A stretch of DNA of 64,000 nucleotides. Origin: Paenibacillus sp. FSL K6-1096. GTDB taxonomy: Bacteria > Bacillota > Bacilli > Paenibacillales > Paenibacillaceae. Within the stretch, counting starts at the first letter, position 1; each line of letters opens with the position of its first letter. Made by a program: the position numbers and the translations under genes. This document shows, piece by piece, positions 25,515 through 34,040 of this stretch. Below the pieces are notes generated by a model. That model searched no databases, was not told the origin of the DNA, and saw only the letters and a list, made by a program, of their open reading frames with translations. The stretch is taken from assembly GCF_037977055.1 (NCBI RefSeq), contig NZ_CP150274.1, positions 4,464,001 to 4,528,000 on the forward strand. The letters are read 5' to 3'.

Positions 25515-26504
25515 ATGACTAACAATTTCTGGCGTGAATTGCCGCGCCCTTTCTTTATATTGGCCCCGATGGAGGATGTGACCGATGTGGTCTTCCGCCA
25601 TGTGGTGAGCGCAGCCGGCCGGCCGGATGTGTTCTTCACCGAGTTCGTGAACACAGAGAGCTACGCCCACCCGGAGGGGAAGCAGGCCGTCCGCGGGCGC
25701 TTGACGTATACAGCGGATGAACAGCCGATCGTCGCGCATATCTGGGGGGACAAGCCGGAATACTTCCGGCGGATGAGCATCAGCATGGCTGAAGAAGGCT
25801 TCAAGGGCATCGATATCAACATGGGCTGTCCGGTCGCGAATGTGGCGGAGAACGGCAAGGGCAGCGGCCTGATCTGCCGCCCGGATACGGCAGCAGAGAT
25901 TATCCAGGCGGCCAAGACCGGAGGACTGCCTGTCAGCGTCAAGACCCGGCTCGGGTTCACCGAGGTGGACGAATGGCGGGACTGGCTGACCCACATCCTG
26001 CGGCAGGACATTGTGAATCTGTCGATTCATCTGCGCACCCGCGAGGAGATGAGCAAGGTTCCGGCCCACTGGGAGCTGATCCCGGAGATTAAGCGGCTGC
26101 GCAATGAGATCGCACCGGACACGCTACTGACGATTAACGGCGATATCCCGGACCGGAAGACCGGGCTGAAGCTGGCCGCTGAATACGGGGTTGACGGGAT
26201 TATGATCGGGCGCGGGATTTTTCAGAATCCGTATGCATTTGAGCAGGAGCCGAAGGAGCACAGCAGTAAGGAACTCCTGGATCTGCTGCGGCTGCACCTG
26301 GATCTCCATGACCATTATTCGGCGCTGGAACGCCGTTCCTACAAGCCGCTGCCCCGCTTCTTCAAAATCTACGTCCGCGGCTTCCGCGGCGCGAGCGAGC
26401 TCCGCAACAATCTGATGAACACCAAGTCCACCCAGGAGGCGAGAGCGCTGCTGGATGAATTTGCAGCCCAGGCCCAGGATGGAGCAGAGGAGCTTAACGA
26501 TTAA
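25515..26504 (+). CDS. tRNA-dihydrouridine synthase family protein
   Basis: A 329-residue FMN-dependent Dus enzyme that reduces uridine in the tRNA D-loop. The N-terminal FILAPMEDVTDVVFR matches the Dus barrel start, the catalytic cysteine is in DINMGCPVANV, and SVKTRLGF, LSIHLRTR, TINGDI and GVDGIMIGRGIFQNPYAF are the usual flavin and phosphate-binding strands. Compared with the DusB of Firmicutes it is of the DusC-like type often found as a second copy. Promoter region has TATACT before it. The downstream SDR gene starts 17 bases on and may be co-transcribed. Confidence 0.88.
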   Translation: MTNNFWRELPRPFFILAPMEDVTDVVFRHVVSAAGRPDVFFTEFVNTESYAHPEGKQAVRGRLTYTADEQPIVAHIWGDKPEYFRRMSISMAEEGFKGIDINMGCPVANVAENGKGSGLICRPDTAAEIIQAAKTGGLPVSVKTRLGFTEVDEWRDWLTHILRQDIVNLSIHLRTREEMSKVPAHWELIPEIKRLRNEIAPDTLLTINGDIPDRKTGLKLAAEYGVDGIMIGRGIFQNPYAFEQEPKEHSSKELLDLLRLHLDLHDHYSALERRSYKPLPRFFKIYVRGFRGASELRNNLMNTKSTQEARALLDEFAAQAQDGAEELND

Positions 26505-26521
26505 GGAGGATAGATGAGACT

Positions 26522-27241
26522 ATGAGACGGTTTATTATTTTTGGCGCGAGCAAAGGCTTGGGAGAAGCCTTCGTTAAGGCGCTGCCGGAGCCGGGCGATC
26601 AGGTCTGGGTGGTCTCCAGAACGTACCCGGACAGCCTGAAGCTGGAGGATGGGGTTCAGCGGACCTGGATTGAGGCTGACCTGGCGAAGCCGGATGCTGC
26701 GGGCCGGATTGCCGAGGCATTGGGCGGCGCTACCCTGGACGTATTTATCTATAACGTAGGCGTATGGGAGAGCAAGGGCTTCAGCGATGATTATGATTTT
26801 GAACAGGACGATCCGGCTGAGATTGCCAGCATCATTAACATTAATGTGACCTCGGCGATTACATGCATCCAGAAGCTTTTGCCGAATCTGAAGCAGTCTG
26901 AGCATGCCAACATCATCTTCATCGGATCAACGGCAGGCCTGGATAATAATAGCTACACCCAGGTGTCGTTTACTGCGTCCAAATTCGGCCTGCGCGGGAT
27001 TGCCAATGCGGTCAGGGAACATGTGAAACCTTACGGTATCGGTGTGACTATTATCAATCCTGGCGAAATAGCCACCCAAATTCCGCTGGAGGCCGGAGTC
27101 GAGCCAGTCTTGTCTGCCTATAACGGCGCGCAGATTCCGCTTCAGGATATCGTATCCCTGGTGCAATGCGTCATGAACCTGTCCAAGGCTTCCTGTGTGA
27201 AAGAGATCAACGTTCCGTCGATGCTGAGCTCGAATGCGTAG
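26522..27241 (+). CDS. Short-chain dehydrogenase/reductase with Tyr-to-Phe change
   Basis: A 239-residue SDR. The Rossmann start FIIFGASKGLGEAF (in place of TGxxxGIG), YNVGVWES (NAG-like motif) and IFIGSTAGL (catalytic serine) are present. At the YxxxK active site the sequence is SFTASKFGLRG: phenylalanine (TTT) stands where the catalytic tyrosine should be, while the lysine is kept. Either a tyrosine of the nearby NNSYTQ serves or the enzyme lost its normal reductase chemistry. It overlaps the following hydrolase by eight bases. Substrate unknown. Confidence 0.82.
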   Translation: MRRFIIFGASKGLGEAFVKALPEPGDQVWVVSRTYPDSLKLEDGVQRTWIEADLAKPDAAGRIAEALGGATLDVFIYNVGVWESKGFSDDYDFEQDDPAEIASIININVTSAITCIQKLLPNLKQSEHANIIFIGSTAGLDNNSYTQVSFTASKFGLRGIANAVREHVKPYGIGVTIINPGEIATQIPLEAGVEPVLSAYNGAQIPLQDIVSLVQCVMNLSKASCVKEINVPSMLSSNA

Positions 27242-28262
27242 GGGCCTCAAAATAACCCGAATAACTCTTCTCATCCTTGCCTTGCTGATCGCAGCCGGGA
27301 TGGTCTTTCCAACATGGACACCGCGAATCCAAGGGGAATATAGCGTAAGTACGTTACAGCAGATTGAGATCAACGGCACGGGTCATGAAGTGATGATCAG
27401 GGGGGCAGACCGGCGCAATCCTGTCGTTATTTTCGTGCATGGCGGTCCCGGCTGTTCGGAGATTCCGTATGTGCGCAAATATCAGGAGCTGCTGGAGCAG
27501 AACTTTACCATTGTGCACTATGACCAGCGCGGAAGCGGCAAGTCGTATCACTTTGGGGAGGATTATTCGAATTTATCCACGGATCTGCTGGTCGATGATT
27601 TGCTGGCCTTAACGGACTACGTGAAGCAGGAATTCGGGCAGGAGCAGGTGCTGCTGATCGGGCATTCTTTTGGCACCTACATCGGGATCAAAGCGGCGGC
27701 CAAGTCGCCTGAGCGGTTCGCGGCGTATATCGGAATCGGACAGATGGCCGATCTGGGAATCAGCGAGCGGGATAGCTGGAAGTATGCCATGGAGCAGGCT
27801 ACGAAAGCTGGTAATACCAAGGATGTTGCGCGGCTAGAAGAGCTTCGGCGTCCAATCGAGAGCGGCGGGCAGCTGACGCCAAGAGATTTGGTGCGCAAAT
27901 ATGGCGGGGCCGCGAGACTGATAGACGATAACCGCGATTACTATACAGGGTTCCTCTTGAACCCGGAGTACAACCTGCTGGATGTGATCCGCTACCTGAA
28001 GGGTGTTTCCCTGTCGCAGGGTATTTTGCTGGACGAAGGGGCCAAGAAGTATATTACGAGTGTTGTGGATAAAGTAGACATCCCCGTTTATTTTGTCATG
28101 GGGCAATTCGATTATATGACCTCTGTTCACGCGGCAAAAGAATACTTCACCGCACTGAAAGCACCGGAGAAGGAGTTTGTTATGTTCGAGCATTCTGCGC
28201 ATTACCCTCAGTTCGAGGAGAAGGAGCGGTTTGCGCAGTGGCTGAATCAGCTTGAGTTGTGA
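27234..28262 (+). CDS. Membrane-anchored alpha/beta hydrolase (prolyl-aminopeptidase-like)
   Basis: A 342-residue hydrolase with one N-terminal membrane segment (about residues 9-27) and an alpha/beta domain: oxyanion motif VIFVHGGPGCSE, DQRGSGKS, nucleophile elbow LIGHSFGTYIG, an aspartate in YFVMGQFDYMT and a C-terminal histidine in FEHSAHYPQFE. HGGPG plus DQRGxGxS mark the proline iminopeptidase/epoxide hydrolase-like group. The catalytic domain would be outside the membrane. Start ATG overlaps the SDR stop, so both are one operon, ended by the terminator at 28274. Confidence 0.85.
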   Translation: MRRGLKITRITLLILALLIAAGMVFPTWTPRIQGEYSVSTLQQIEINGTGHEVMIRGADRRNPVVIFVHGGPGCSEIPYVRKYQELLEQNFTIVHYDQRGSGKSYHFGEDYSNLSTDLLVDDLLALTDYVKQEFGQEQVLLIGHSFGTYIGIKAAAKSPERFAAYIGIGQMADLGISERDSWKYAMEQATKAGNTKDVARLEELRRPIESGGQLTPRDLVRKYGGAARLIDDNRDYYTGFLLNPEYNLLDVIRYLKGVSLSQGILLDEGAKKYITSVVDKVDIPVYFVMGQFDYMTSVHAAKEYFTALKAPEKEFVMFEHSAHYPQFEEKERFAQWLNQLEL

Positions 28263-28273
28263 GTATACACCAT

Positions 28274-28321
28274 AAGGGCTGGCCCAAACGTCATTTCAAG
28301 GCGTGAGGGTCAGCCCTTTTG
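28274..28321 (+). terminator. Rho-independent terminator
   Basis: AAGGGCTGGCCC and GGGTCAGCCCTT form a 12-bp stem with one mismatch followed by TTTT, just past the hydrolase stop. Confidence 0.75.
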
Positions 28322-28449
28322 CCTGCAAAGTAGAGAAACTGCAAATAGTTCAATCCTTTTCCGCCGCTCAGCCGTCTTATGTCTGGAACATCATTTCGGT
28401 CACAACTTCCCTATGGCATACCAACTACAGAAAGAAGGGGGAGGATCAA

Positions 28450-29299
28450 TTGGATAAGCCTATGGACAAGGTTACTCTAATGGAAGCTGTACCGTCTGAA
28501 GAAGAGGCTTTTTTTGAACGTCTGTATACCGAACGCCGCAAAATGTACTCCATTGCCCTTCGAACTTGACCCGGATATGTTCAAAGCGGAAACGAAGAAG
28601 ATAGCAGTCAATCGCACATTAAGCGTGGATGACCAGAACATTAGAGTGCATCAGATCCTCTATACCCCGCTGGCGACATATGTGGATTTGGCCTATGATG
28701 AGCAGAACAGCAAACAGATTTTTCAACTGCTGAATCCCGTTCTTACCGGTACAACTGGAGAAAGAAACATGAGTATGTATTATCCTGATGTGATCACATC
28801 CGCCAATTCCGAGGTGTACACAGATCGTAACCGTTCTACGCTTGTCTTCAGTCCCCATCCATTGAAGGCATTCGATGAGGTATCTCTCAAAGTAGCCGGG
28901 ATTGCCGCCTTGGACCGGAAACAAATGAGCATCTCAGTGGATCTGAACAAGAAGGAAATTGTTGCAGCACCCGATCAAGCCTTGACTCTCGCTGAACCGG
29001 AGGGGAAAGAGGGGACCGGTGAAATTCTGTTAGGTATAACCTTTAAACGAGATCCCTATTTGACTAGCTTTTTTACGAGGCTGGCTGACAGCTTCACCGA
29101 TGCCAAGGGGAACACACATCCATTTGTTGAAGGAGTGGGCGCTTCAAGCCGCGGCACATCAGGGGAGAACGTTGAAGAAACGCACATGCTCAATTTCGGA
29201 AAAGAGGCCAAGGATTATCCGCAGCCGCTGACCATTGCCATCGAACGCTATTGGGCTCCAATCATGGAGTCGCAAACCCTGGAACTGCACTCCAGATAA
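28450..29299 (+). pseudogene. Deletion fusion of a sigma factor start and an anti-sigma (DUF5643-like) tail
   Basis: A TTG start with GGGGGAGG five bases upstream begins a sigma-70-like N-terminus (EEEAFFERLYTERRKMYSIA, the usual ECF region-2 entry). This frame stops at 28569. From about 28560 a different frame runs to 29299 and reads as the extracytoplasmic C-terminal domain of a DUF4179/DUF5643-type anti-sigma protein (FELDP, INxTLSVDDQNIRVHQILYT-like start, NSKQIFQLLNP). The rest of the sigma factor and the anti-sigma N-terminus and membrane helix are missing. The natural reading is a deletion of roughly one gene's length joining the two partners out of frame. Compare the intact sigma factor at 47295. 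Confidence 0.65.
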
Positions 29300-29427
29300 G
29301 CGGATTCTTAGCCCGCCAGATTTAGCCGAATATCGTTCGTAATACTTCCGCCATGGTCGGTGCTTCCAATTTGAGCGATTATAGACACAGAAGCAATGGG
29401 TGATCCGATCATAGGAGGTTAAAAAAT

Positions 29428-30654
29428 ATGGCTTATCAAAATATTGACGGTGTGCGTGTGTGGGGGAAGCCGGATGACGGCGCGCTGGTGCAGGCGCGGA
29501 TGTGTGCGGTGAGCGGAAATGTGGTACAGACGCTGCTGATGGCGGATCATCATAAAGGCTACAGCCAGCCGATCGGCGGCGTGGTCGTCTACGATGGACA
29601 GATCTCCCCGTCGGGCGTGGGGTACGATATTGCCTGCGGGAACAAAGCGGTGCGGACCCGCTTGAAGGTCGATGAGCTGCGGCCGCGGCTCTTCGAAGTC
29701 ATGGATGAGATTGCCCGCAGAATCTCCTTCGGCGTTGGCCGGGTCAATAATGAGCGGGTGGACCATGCGCTGTTCGACGACCCGGATTGGGCGGTGTTCA
29801 AGGCGGTGGGCAGCGGAGTGCATGATAAGCTTAAAGCCCTGGCCCAAAGCCAGCTCGGCACCGTCGGCAGCGGGAACCACTTCGTGGACCTGCTCGAAGA
29901 GACCGGAGACGGCCGGGTGTGGATCGCCAACCATTTCGGCAGCAGAGGGTTCGGGCATAAGACGGCGAGCGGGTTCCTTAATCTGGCGGCGGGCAGAGAT
30001 TTTCTGGCGAATGCTCCGGGGGAGAAGATGGACCAGCCGCCTGTGCTGCTCGACTTGAACAGTGAGTTGGGCGATATGTATTACCGGGCGATGAAGCTGG
30101 CCGGGCGCTATGCTTATGCCGGGAGAGACTATGTCATCCAGCAGGTCTTGGCTATCCTGGGGACGGAAGCGGACCTTGCGGTGCACAACCATCATAACTA
30201 TGCCTGGAAAGAGACGCATGACGGCAAGGAGGTCATCGTTGTCCGCAAAGGAGCTACGCCGTCCGCACCCGGCCAGATGGGCTTCATTGGCGGCAGCATG
30301 GGGGACATCTCCGTGATCGTTCAAGGCAAGGACAGTGCGGAGAACAGGGAGGCCTACTACAGCACTGTTCACGGAGCAGGCCGAATTATGAGCCGGACCC
30401 AAGCAGCGGGTAAAATGAACTGGAAGACCCGCACCCGCAGCGGCGGCCAGATCACAACAGCGCAAATGCTGGATGCGGTCCGGGAATTCGGCGTAGAGCT
30501 GCGCGGCGCGGGGACGGATGAGAGTCCTTTTGTCTACCGCAAGCTGCAAGAGGTGCTGGATGCCCACGCGGAGACCATTGAGGTCCTGCATGTCCTGAAG
30601 CCAGTGGGCGTATGTATGGCTGGCGCGGATGAGTTCGATCCGTATAAGGATTAA
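29428..30654 (+). CDS. rtcB: RtcB-type RNA-splicing/repair ligase
   Basis: A 408-residue RtcB, which joins RNA 2',3'-cyclic phosphate or 3'-phosphate ends to 5'-OH ends using GTP and Mn2+. Visible landmarks: ADHHKGYSQPIGG, GVGYDIACGN (metal-binding cysteine), GSGNHFVDLLEE, HNHHNYAWKE and VHGAGRIMSRTQA, whose histidine is the one guanylylated in the family. ATG 29428 has AGGAGG eight bases upstream. Bacterial RtcB repairs RNAs cut by toxins and stress nucleases. Sixteen bases after its stop lies a small gene resembling the toxin-binding tail of a MazE antitoxin, which fits a role in recovering from toxin damage. No archease or RtcR is nearby. Confidence 0.92.
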   Translation: MAYQNIDGVRVWGKPDDGALVQARMCAVSGNVVQTLLMADHHKGYSQPIGGVVVYDGQISPSGVGYDIACGNKAVRTRLKVDELRPRLFEVMDEIARRISFGVGRVNNERVDHALFDDPDWAVFKAVGSGVHDKLKALAQSQLGTVGSGNHFVDLLEETGDGRVWIANHFGSRGFGHKTASGFLNLAAGRDFLANAPGEKMDQPPVLLDLNSELGDMYYRAMKLAGRYAYAGRDYVIQQVLAILGTEADLAVHNHHNYAWKETHDGKEVIVVRKGATPSAPGQMGFIGGSMGDISVIVQGKDSAENREAYYSTVHGAGRIMSRTQAAGKMNWKTRTRSGGQITTAQMLDAVREFGVELRGAGTDESPFVYRKLQEVLDAHAETIEVLHVLKPVGVCMAGADEFDPYKD

Positions 30655-30670
30655 AAAGGGGGGGATTCAT

Positions 30671-30811
30671 GTGCGTCATAATAAGGAAGAAGATGAACAG
30701 CTTATCATCAAGCCGAATTCGGCTACACTGGATGAAATCCTGTCACGGATCACCCCGGATAACATCCATAACGAAGTCTCCACAGGCGGACAACAAGGCC
30801 GGGAAGTATGA
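30671..30811 (+). CDS. MazE-like antitoxin C-terminal peptide (orphan)
   Basis: A 46-residue ORF from GTG with AAAAAGGGGGGG six bases upstream. From residue 10 on it follows the C-terminal, toxin-binding part of MazE/PemI antitoxins: QLIIKP, then TLDEILSRITPDNIHNEV (family: LDELLxxITPENxHxEVDxG) and GREV. The AbrB-type DNA-binding N-terminus is absent and the usual last tryptophan is replaced by the TGA stop. No mazF follows. It may be a relic or a working toxin-binding peptide co-transcribed with rtcB. An ATG two bases upstream in another frame gives a 59-residue product of no recognisable type. Confidence 0.5.
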   Translation: MRHNKEEDEQLIIKPNSATLDEILSRITPDNIHNEVSTGGQQGREV

Positions 30812-30881
30812 TAACATAGAGATATGTGCCGGATGATGGGACTTGATAGAGGTGCAAATCTAACCTCAGAGGTGTATGGAC

Positions 30882-31826
30882 ATGACAGGAAGAAATGACC
30901 CTTGTCCTTGCGGCAGCGGCAAAAAGTACAAGCAATGCTGTATGCTGAAGCAAGCGGAGGAGCAGACACTGCAGGCGAAGGGGCGGCGCTTTTTTGACCG
31001 GAAATTCAAATTGACGAAAGACCTTTATGCCTTTTTGGCTCAGAAGCATGGCGGGGAGTGGACTTTTGATCATCAAAAAGTTCTTCCTTTCAATTTTAAT
31101 TTAGGATATTCCATAGACGGGGTCGGCAATATGTGGGCGTACTTCTTCCGTGTCTATGATAATGGGATGCGCGGCATTGAGTGGTTCCTGGAGGAGCGGG
31201 GCCAGCGTTATTCCGGGGAAGAACGGAGGATGCTGGACAACTGGGCAGCAATGAGACCTTCGTGCTATCAGATGGTGGACCATTATGAGCAGGGAACGGT
31301 CATTGAAGACATCTGGACCAAGGAAAGATTCAAGATGCCTTATAATGAAACGATGATAAAGATGCCGCCCTGGACAGTAGCAATCGCTATGCTTGAGCCG
31401 TTCGTGGAGGACTTTTGTATACATGGAGTGACGATGTGGGGACACCCTGATATAGCGCGGGAGATCATAGCACGAGTTGGGGCGTTGCAGGAGGAACAAG
31501 CTGCGGCTTCCGGGCAGCAGAGCTCACCAGCGGACATCTTGACCAGCCACTACCCCGAACTGCTCGAATTGTGCCAACGGATCAATGAGAAGCCGCGCAC
31601 CCGGTATCCGGATCACGAAGCTGCTCATGAGGCTACGTCTCAGAGTATGCTGCCTATGCTAATGGAATGGATTCGTGAGGAACAAGCGCAGAGCCCCGGA
31701 GAAAGCGCCGAAGCTCTCATTCGGGCGAGAGAATATTGGCAATACCGGAGTAACCCGGAATCCTCGGCGTTGAATCTTCTGCGCGTAGAACTCGGATTAC
31801 CCGAAGGTCCGTTTGGGGATTATTAA
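30882..31826 (+). CDS. SEC-C zinc-motif protein of unknown function
   Basis: A 314-residue protein beginning with a SEC-C motif, DPCPCGSGKKYKQCC (residues 5-19), a zinc-binding module also found at the end of SecA. The remainder is mixed alpha/beta with aromatic-rich patches (MWAYFFRVYDNGMRGIEWFL) and a helical C-terminus; I do not recognise it. I chose ATG 30882 over 30876 because AGAGGTG is then eight bases away. Followed by a terminator at 31833. Confidence 0.7.
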   Translation: MTGRNDPCPCGSGKKYKQCCMLKQAEEQTLQAKGRRFFDRKFKLTKDLYAFLAQKHGGEWTFDHQKVLPFNFNLGYSIDGVGNMWAYFFRVYDNGMRGIEWFLEERGQRYSGEERRMLDNWAAMRPSCYQMVDHYEQGTVIEDIWTKERFKMPYNETMIKMPPWTVAIAMLEPFVEDFCIHGVTMWGHPDIAREIIARVGALQEEQAAASGQQSSPADILTSHYPELLELCQRINEKPRTRYPDHEAAHEATSQSMLPMLMEWIREEQAQSPGESAEALIRAREYWQYRSNPESSALNLLRVELGLPEGPFGDY

Positions 31827-31832
31827 AATACT

Positions 31833-31865
31833 GGAGAAGAGGCCGGCAGGCCTTCTCCCATTTTC
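31833..31865 (+). terminator. Rho-independent terminator
   Basis: GGAGAAGAGGCC and GGCCTTCTCC pair with a small bulge, then CATTTTC. Sits six bases past the SEC-C gene stop. Confidence 0.65.
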
Positions 31866-31879
31866 ATGGAGGTGATGAC

Positions 31880-32446
31880 TTGTCCTGGAGCAAGCTCAAG
31901 CAACAACTGGATGGCTTCCTCAGTCCTGCGGCAGAGGGCCGGGTAGAGTACCGCGCGCCTGCTTACCGCTATTCGCCGGATAAATCAGGCACCTGTTATA
32001 TTACGGTGGACAAGAAGAACATCCTCAGCATGAACGACAAGTCCAGCCCCATCCGCTGGTATTCGTCCGAGCTGGAGGTCAAGAATGACCCGGAGCTGCA
32101 TATTTCCGTCACCAATGAGGATATTGAAGCCATCAGGCAGAGTGCCAAGGGGCCGATCCCCGAGGATCGCCTAGTCGTTATGGCCCGAAGCCGCTTAATC
32201 ACCGAACACGCCAAGTCGCTAATGTCCGCCCAGGCTGCCCTGACGAAATCGAATTTCATCGTGGTAGCGAATAAGTTCCTGGTTACACCTATCGAGGAGA
32301 GCCTGGAGAGCAGCGACATCATACTGAACATTCTGGCCCTGCTGGACCGGAGGGTCGGACGGAAGCGGATCGAGGGGATGGCCGGGAAGATGCAGCGGAA
32401 GCATCCGGCGGTGGAGTATTTCTATGACCTGCGGCGCGGGAAATAA
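31880..32446 (+). CDS. Conserved hypothetical protein (SF0329-like)
   Basis: A 188-residue soluble protein starting at TTG with GGAGGTGA five bases upstream. The N-terminal pattern MSWSKLKQQLDGFLSP followed by GRVEYRAPAYRYSPDKSGTC and ITVDKKNIL is familiar from a widespread small family of unknown function (I recall it as SF0329-like; not verifiable here). No membrane segments or known catalytic motif. Monocistronic. Confidence 0.6.
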   Translation: MSWSKLKQQLDGFLSPAAEGRVEYRAPAYRYSPDKSGTCYITVDKKNILSMNDKSSPIRWYSSELEVKNDPELHISVTNEDIEAIRQSAKGPIPEDRLVVMARSRLITEHAKSLMSAQAALTKSNFIVVANKFLVTPIEESLESSDIILNILALLDRRVGRKRIEGMAGKMQRKHPAVEYFYDLRRGK

Positions 32447-32513
32447 ACCTGTGAATGTTACATAAATTGTGGAATGAATTGGATTATCGGTAATAAAATA
32501 TAGTACCCTGTGA

Positions 32514-32541
32514 ATGGTCCCCTGGAGGGCCCTTTTTTATT
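32514..32541 (+). terminator. Weak terminator
   Basis: GGTCCC and GGGCCC pair imperfectly before TTTTTTATT, after the SF0329-like gene. The T-tract is good but the stem is short with a mismatch. Confidence 0.45.
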
Positions 32542-32615
32542 GTTAAGTGTTGGGGCCAGAGCGTCACTTTGTGGGGGGATTTCATATGGGCAAACGATCT
32601 AAGGAGGCTTGACTA

Positions 32616-33635
32616 TTGTATAAGAAAGTATCAGTCAGAGCTGTATCCCTAATGTCCGCGTTCGTATTACTACTCTCCGTGTTCTTCACCGCCTTACCGA
32701 ATGCAGATGCAGCCGCAAGAGGAGCGTGGGCGCCGAACACGGCCTATGCGGTGAATGACACCGTAACGTATGGCGGAGGTACATATACCTGTCTGCAAGC
32801 GCATACGTCCCTGACCGGCTGGGAGCCGCCCAATGTTCCTGCACTATGGAAAAGCGGCAGCACCACCACACCCACACCAACGCCCACAACACCACCGGCA
32901 ACGAACGGAGTCACCTTCTATGCAGACAGGGACTATGGCGGCAAGGCTGTCACGCTGGGAATAGGCAATTATGTGCTGTCTCAGTTGAACGCAGCAGGCA
33001 TTCCGAATGACTGGATGTCCTCGCTCAAGGTGCCTAGCGGCTGGACAGTGGAGGTATATCAGAACGATAATTTCGGCGGCACGAAGTGGACCTATACCTC
33101 AAGCTCCTCCTGGGTCGGCGACAGTGTGAATGACAAGATGTCTTCGGTCAAAATCTACACCGGTTCACCGCCCGCAACCGGCGTCACCCGCCCCTCCGAG
33201 GTGCCCAGCCAGATCTGGACGTACGCCATGAATGTGGACAATAAATTCGGCAAAGGCGGAGATTTCGCACTACTACTGAGCGCGGTGATCAAGAAGGAGA
33301 GCAGCTTCGGAGCAGGTCTGCCGGGCAGCCCGTCCGCCGGTGACGGCTTGATGCAGGTTGAGCCGAACACACGGGCCGCCTATGCCGCCCAATTCAGCGC
33401 CAAATTTGGCCGCACGTATAATCACAGCAGCGAGCAGGATCAGATCGCTTTAGGCGGACTGATTCTCGATGAAAAGATCTCAAGGTTCGGCAACATCTAC
33501 AACGGACTCTTACACTATAACGGCGGCGACAACTGGTATCCAGGCGCTACCGATTCCTACGGCCGCCCGATACTGGCGGATCAGTATGCCAATGCTGTAT
33601 ATGCAACGTATAAGGGGTACGGGGGCAAGAATTAA
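32616..33635 (+). CDS. Secreted CBM5/12 - crystallin-like - SLT transglycosylase protein
   Basis: A 339-residue secreted protein: signal peptide (1-32), a CBM5/12 chitin-binding module (WAPNTAYAVNDTVTYGGGTY...WEPPNVPALWKS, about 35-85), a TPTPTPTTPP linker, a beta/gamma-crystallin-like domain (about 98-185, with the two FYADRDYGGKA / VYQNDNFGGTK Greek-key strands) and a C-terminal lysozyme/SLT-like domain (about 195-339) with catalytic glutamate in VIKKESSFGAG and GDGLMQVEPNTR. It should cut peptidoglycan or chitin outside the cell. Start is TTG with AAGGAGG eight bases before. A strong terminator follows. Confidence 0.82.
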   Translation: MYKKVSVRAVSLMSAFVLLLSVFFTALPNADAAARGAWAPNTAYAVNDTVTYGGGTYTCLQAHTSLTGWEPPNVPALWKSGSTTTPTPTPTTPPATNGVTFYADRDYGGKAVTLGIGNYVLSQLNAAGIPNDWMSSLKVPSGWTVEVYQNDNFGGTKWTYTSSSSWVGDSVNDKMSSVKIYTGSPPATGVTRPSEVPSQIWTYAMNVDNKFGKGGDFALLLSAVIKKESSFGAGLPGSPSAGDGLMQVEPNTRAAYAAQFSAKFGRTYNHSSEQDQIALGGLILDEKISRFGNIYNGLLHYNGGDNWYPGATDSYGRPILADQYANAVYATYKGYGGKN

Positions 33636-33660
33636 GGCAGTACCTTTCTTTCATAGAAAA

Positions 33661-33700
33661 GACAAAGACGCTCGGGGATTCCCCGCAGCGTCTTTGTTAT
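33661..33700 (+). terminator. Strong rho-independent terminator
   Basis: GACAAAGACGCT and AGCGTCTTTGTT form an 11-12-bp stem with an inner GGGGA/TCCCC pairing and a T-rich end, 25 bases past the lysozyme-like gene. Confidence 0.8.
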
Positions 33701-33760
33701 TGGGTGCTGCTGCGATGAGGGCTGGGGTCGCATGCTCCCTAGCCAGTAGCTTTTTAGAGA

Positions 33761-33937
33761 AATCCTGCACAAATTGCAACAATACTGCCCAATAAAAGCG
33801 GTCTAAGCCAAAATCCTGCACCAAATGCAACAAATTCAGCGCTAACTTGCTCTCTGCACCGGAATTCCTGCAAATAATGCAACATTGTACCGCAGCCAGT
33901 AACCGTTATAGTAAAATCCTGCAAAATGTGCAACAAT
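33761..33937. repeat. Four regularly spaced palindromes with unlike spacers (array B)
   Basis: Four copies of TCCTGCA-N5-TGCAACA begin at 33763, 33814, 33866 and 33917, that is at 51, 52 and 51 bp. The five central bases differ in each (CAAAT, CCAAA, AATAA, AAATG), as do the roughly 28-base spacers. This fills most of the 400-bp gap between the lysozyme-like gene and the WYL regulator; no ORF of any plausibility is present. The architecture is like arrays A and C in this window but with another palindrome. Function unknown. Confidence 0.85.
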
Positions 33938-34040
33938 GCGCTCTCCATTCCGTGTGAGCTGAGCAGTAGGGCCTCACCAGCTTATGATATACTTGGGGGT
34001 GAATGTCAGAACGATAACATGACGAATGAGGACTTCCAGT

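Noticed and set aside
29419..30591. A 390-codon open frame antisense to rtcB
   Set aside because: It mirrors a highly conserved gene, has no ribosome binding site, and its composition is that of the complement of a GC-biased coding strand.
30669..30848. Alternative ATG frame (59 codons) after rtcB
   Set aside because: Unrecognisable product rich in basic and serine residues; the overlapping GTG frame matches the MazE tail and has equally good spacing.
33761..33937. CRISPR array
   Set aside because: Repeat centres vary in each copy, only four units, no cas genes and no leader.
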